Shown here in pieces: positions 47,082-47,792 of a stretch of DNA of 47,792 nt. The notes under the pieces were generated by a model. The model saw only the letters and a list, made by a program, of their open reading frames with translations, was not told where the DNA came from and did not search any database. This DNA is from a virus, in the IMG/VR virus record IMGVR_UViG_3300007346_000047, positions 1 to 47,792 of that record. One strand, given 5' to 3'. The translations under genes were made by a program, and so were the position numbers. The first letter of the stretch is position 1; each line of letters begins with the position of its first letter.

Positions 47082-47792
47082 TTACGAAGCGCGCGCTTCT
47101 AAATCACGCATGACTGAATACATGTTACGGATACCGGTTTCTAAATTACCTTTTCCGGCCCCGCGAACAGCATCTGTCGTCATCACAAATTCACCCGGCA
47201 TCAACAGCGCTCGCACGCTGTCTTTACCACGGACACCTTCATCCGGCATGATGCCGCCGTTCCTACGCGGGTAAATTGGACCGCCTTCAGCCGCCTGAAC
47301 GGGGCCGTAACCACTAGTTATTGGGGTGGTTGCATACGGGTTCCGCTGCTCCCTAAAGGTTGCCGGATCAAAAATAGGCGGAAGCGGGTCTAGCTTTCCG
47401 AAGCCCAAAGAATCCGCAGTTTCTTGGAAGGAAGGTCCTTCTTCTTCATCAAAAGCTCCCAGAGCATATGCGCCCACCCCAGCAAGAGCTGCGGGACCGA
47501 CATATTGTTTAAATCCGGGTTGTACGGCTGCCACGGCTTTTTCGGCCAGCTCCGGAGTAAAACCTTTTCCATATAGAGCTTTAGCGTCGGCAAGAGCTTT
47601 TTTATTTATCGCAGCTTGAGCCTCGGGGCCGCGGGGGAAAAGGCCGCTGTTGCCAACATCGTTGACTGTATTTTCTATACTAGTCACTGCTCGATCTACA
47701 AGGCTGGGTTTTGGAGCAAGTTCCATGCCAGCAAAAGAATCGCCGGTTCCAAACTCACCGACCCTTGGAGTCGGATTAAAACTGTCAAATAC
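47082..47792 (-). CDS. Internal virion protein with PGEFVMT motif, 5' end cut
   Basis: The frame is open to the window edge, past the internal ATG at 47726, so the true start lies outside. A Gly-rich AAEGGPIYPRRNGGI region precedes KDSVRALLMPGEFVMTTDAV, a pattern (DSVxALLMPGEFVM) typical of tail/ejection proteins in many phages. It ends with a helix (GIRNMYSVMRDLEARAS). Likely the first of the ejection cluster. Confidence 0.65.
   Translation of the reverse strand, partial: VFDSFNPTPRVGEFGTGDSFAGMELAPKPSLVDRAVTSIENTVNDVGNSGLFPRGPEAQAAINKKALADAKALYGKGFTPELAEKAVAAVQPGFKQYVGPAALAGVGAYALGAFDEEEGPSFQETADSLGFGKLDPLPPIFDPATFREQRNPYATTPITSGYGPVQAAEGGPIYPRRNGGIMPDEGVRGKDSVRALLMPGEFVMTTDAVRGAGKGNLETGIRNMYSVMRDLEARAS

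Noticed and set aside
1-47792. tRNA genes, integrase, insertion sequences
   Set aside because: No tRNA-like cloverleaf, recombinase motif or transposase was seen on reading; a tRNA scan would be needed to be certain.

Overview
The window reads as most of the genome of a lytic-type, podovirus-like tailed phage, with strong affinity to uncultured marine phages of proteobacteria. The evidence is a P22-type portal, P22 gp4-like adaptors, an HK97-fold/Mu gpT-like capsid protein, very large internal (ejection) proteins, no tail tube, sheath or tape-measure gene, and many small conserved marine-phage proteins. An alphaproteobacterial host is plausible (3-TM GTA-type holin, DUF932, GP88-like protein) but not proven. 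Both ends cut a gene: a repeat protein at position 1 and an internal virion protein at 47792. That fits a circularly permuted genome whose assembly broke at a repeat.

Layout, right to left, which is the direction of nearly all transcription. (1) 37.05-47.79 kb: five internal/ejection-type proteins, low-complexity and rich in Gln, Ala, Gly and Pro. (2) 35.5-37.05 kb: a divergent promoter and the only plus-strand gene, a SNF2-family helicase. (3) 28.4-35.5 kb: replication genes, comprising an SSB with a DDDIPF tail (apparently frameshifted), an AEP/TOTE-like primase, a mini sigma-region-4 protein, a UvrD-like helicase, DUF6378, a family A DNA polymerase and a ribbon-helix-helix protein. (4) 25.1-28.2 kb: a tightly overlapping early operon (AlpA-like regulator with a membrane tail, DnaJ-type zinc finger, SleB-like hydrolase, HTH protein, ThyX, DnaA-domain-IV-like protein) ending in a 29-bp repeat array, then a hexapeptide beta-helix protein with a 20-aa leader. 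(5) 19.2-24.3 kb: a GC-rich accessory region with an AT-rich non-coding block, the small terminase, a PD-(D/E)XK nuclease, DUF932 and GP88-like genes, and, just upstream of terL, a 25-unit GC-rich repeat array with nested perfect inverted repeats. (6) 0-19.17 kb: the late operon (large terminase, a 1251-aa protein with two HExxH domains, portal, lysis genes, GroES, scaffold, capsid, terminator, then small structural proteins and adaptors).

The genes form one self-contained programme. Early regulators act at sigma70-like promoters, several of which overlap a shared palindrome (CTATGCG-N6-CGCATAG). A phage replisome (primase, polymerase, helicases, SSB) works with ThyX for dTMP supply. Packaging and head assembly involve terminase, portal, scaffold, capsid and a GroES-like cofactor. 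Lysis uses an M15 peptidase, a holin and a separate SleB-type hydrolase. No integrase, tRNA gene, CRISPR array or insertion sequence was seen.

The least-explained elements are the duplicated HExxH domains in the virion-region protein, the repeat/inverted-repeat complex next to terL, the DnaA-like protein abutting a 29-bp iteron-like array, the shared palindromic operators, and a promoter-terminator pair that could make a ~90-nt RNA.
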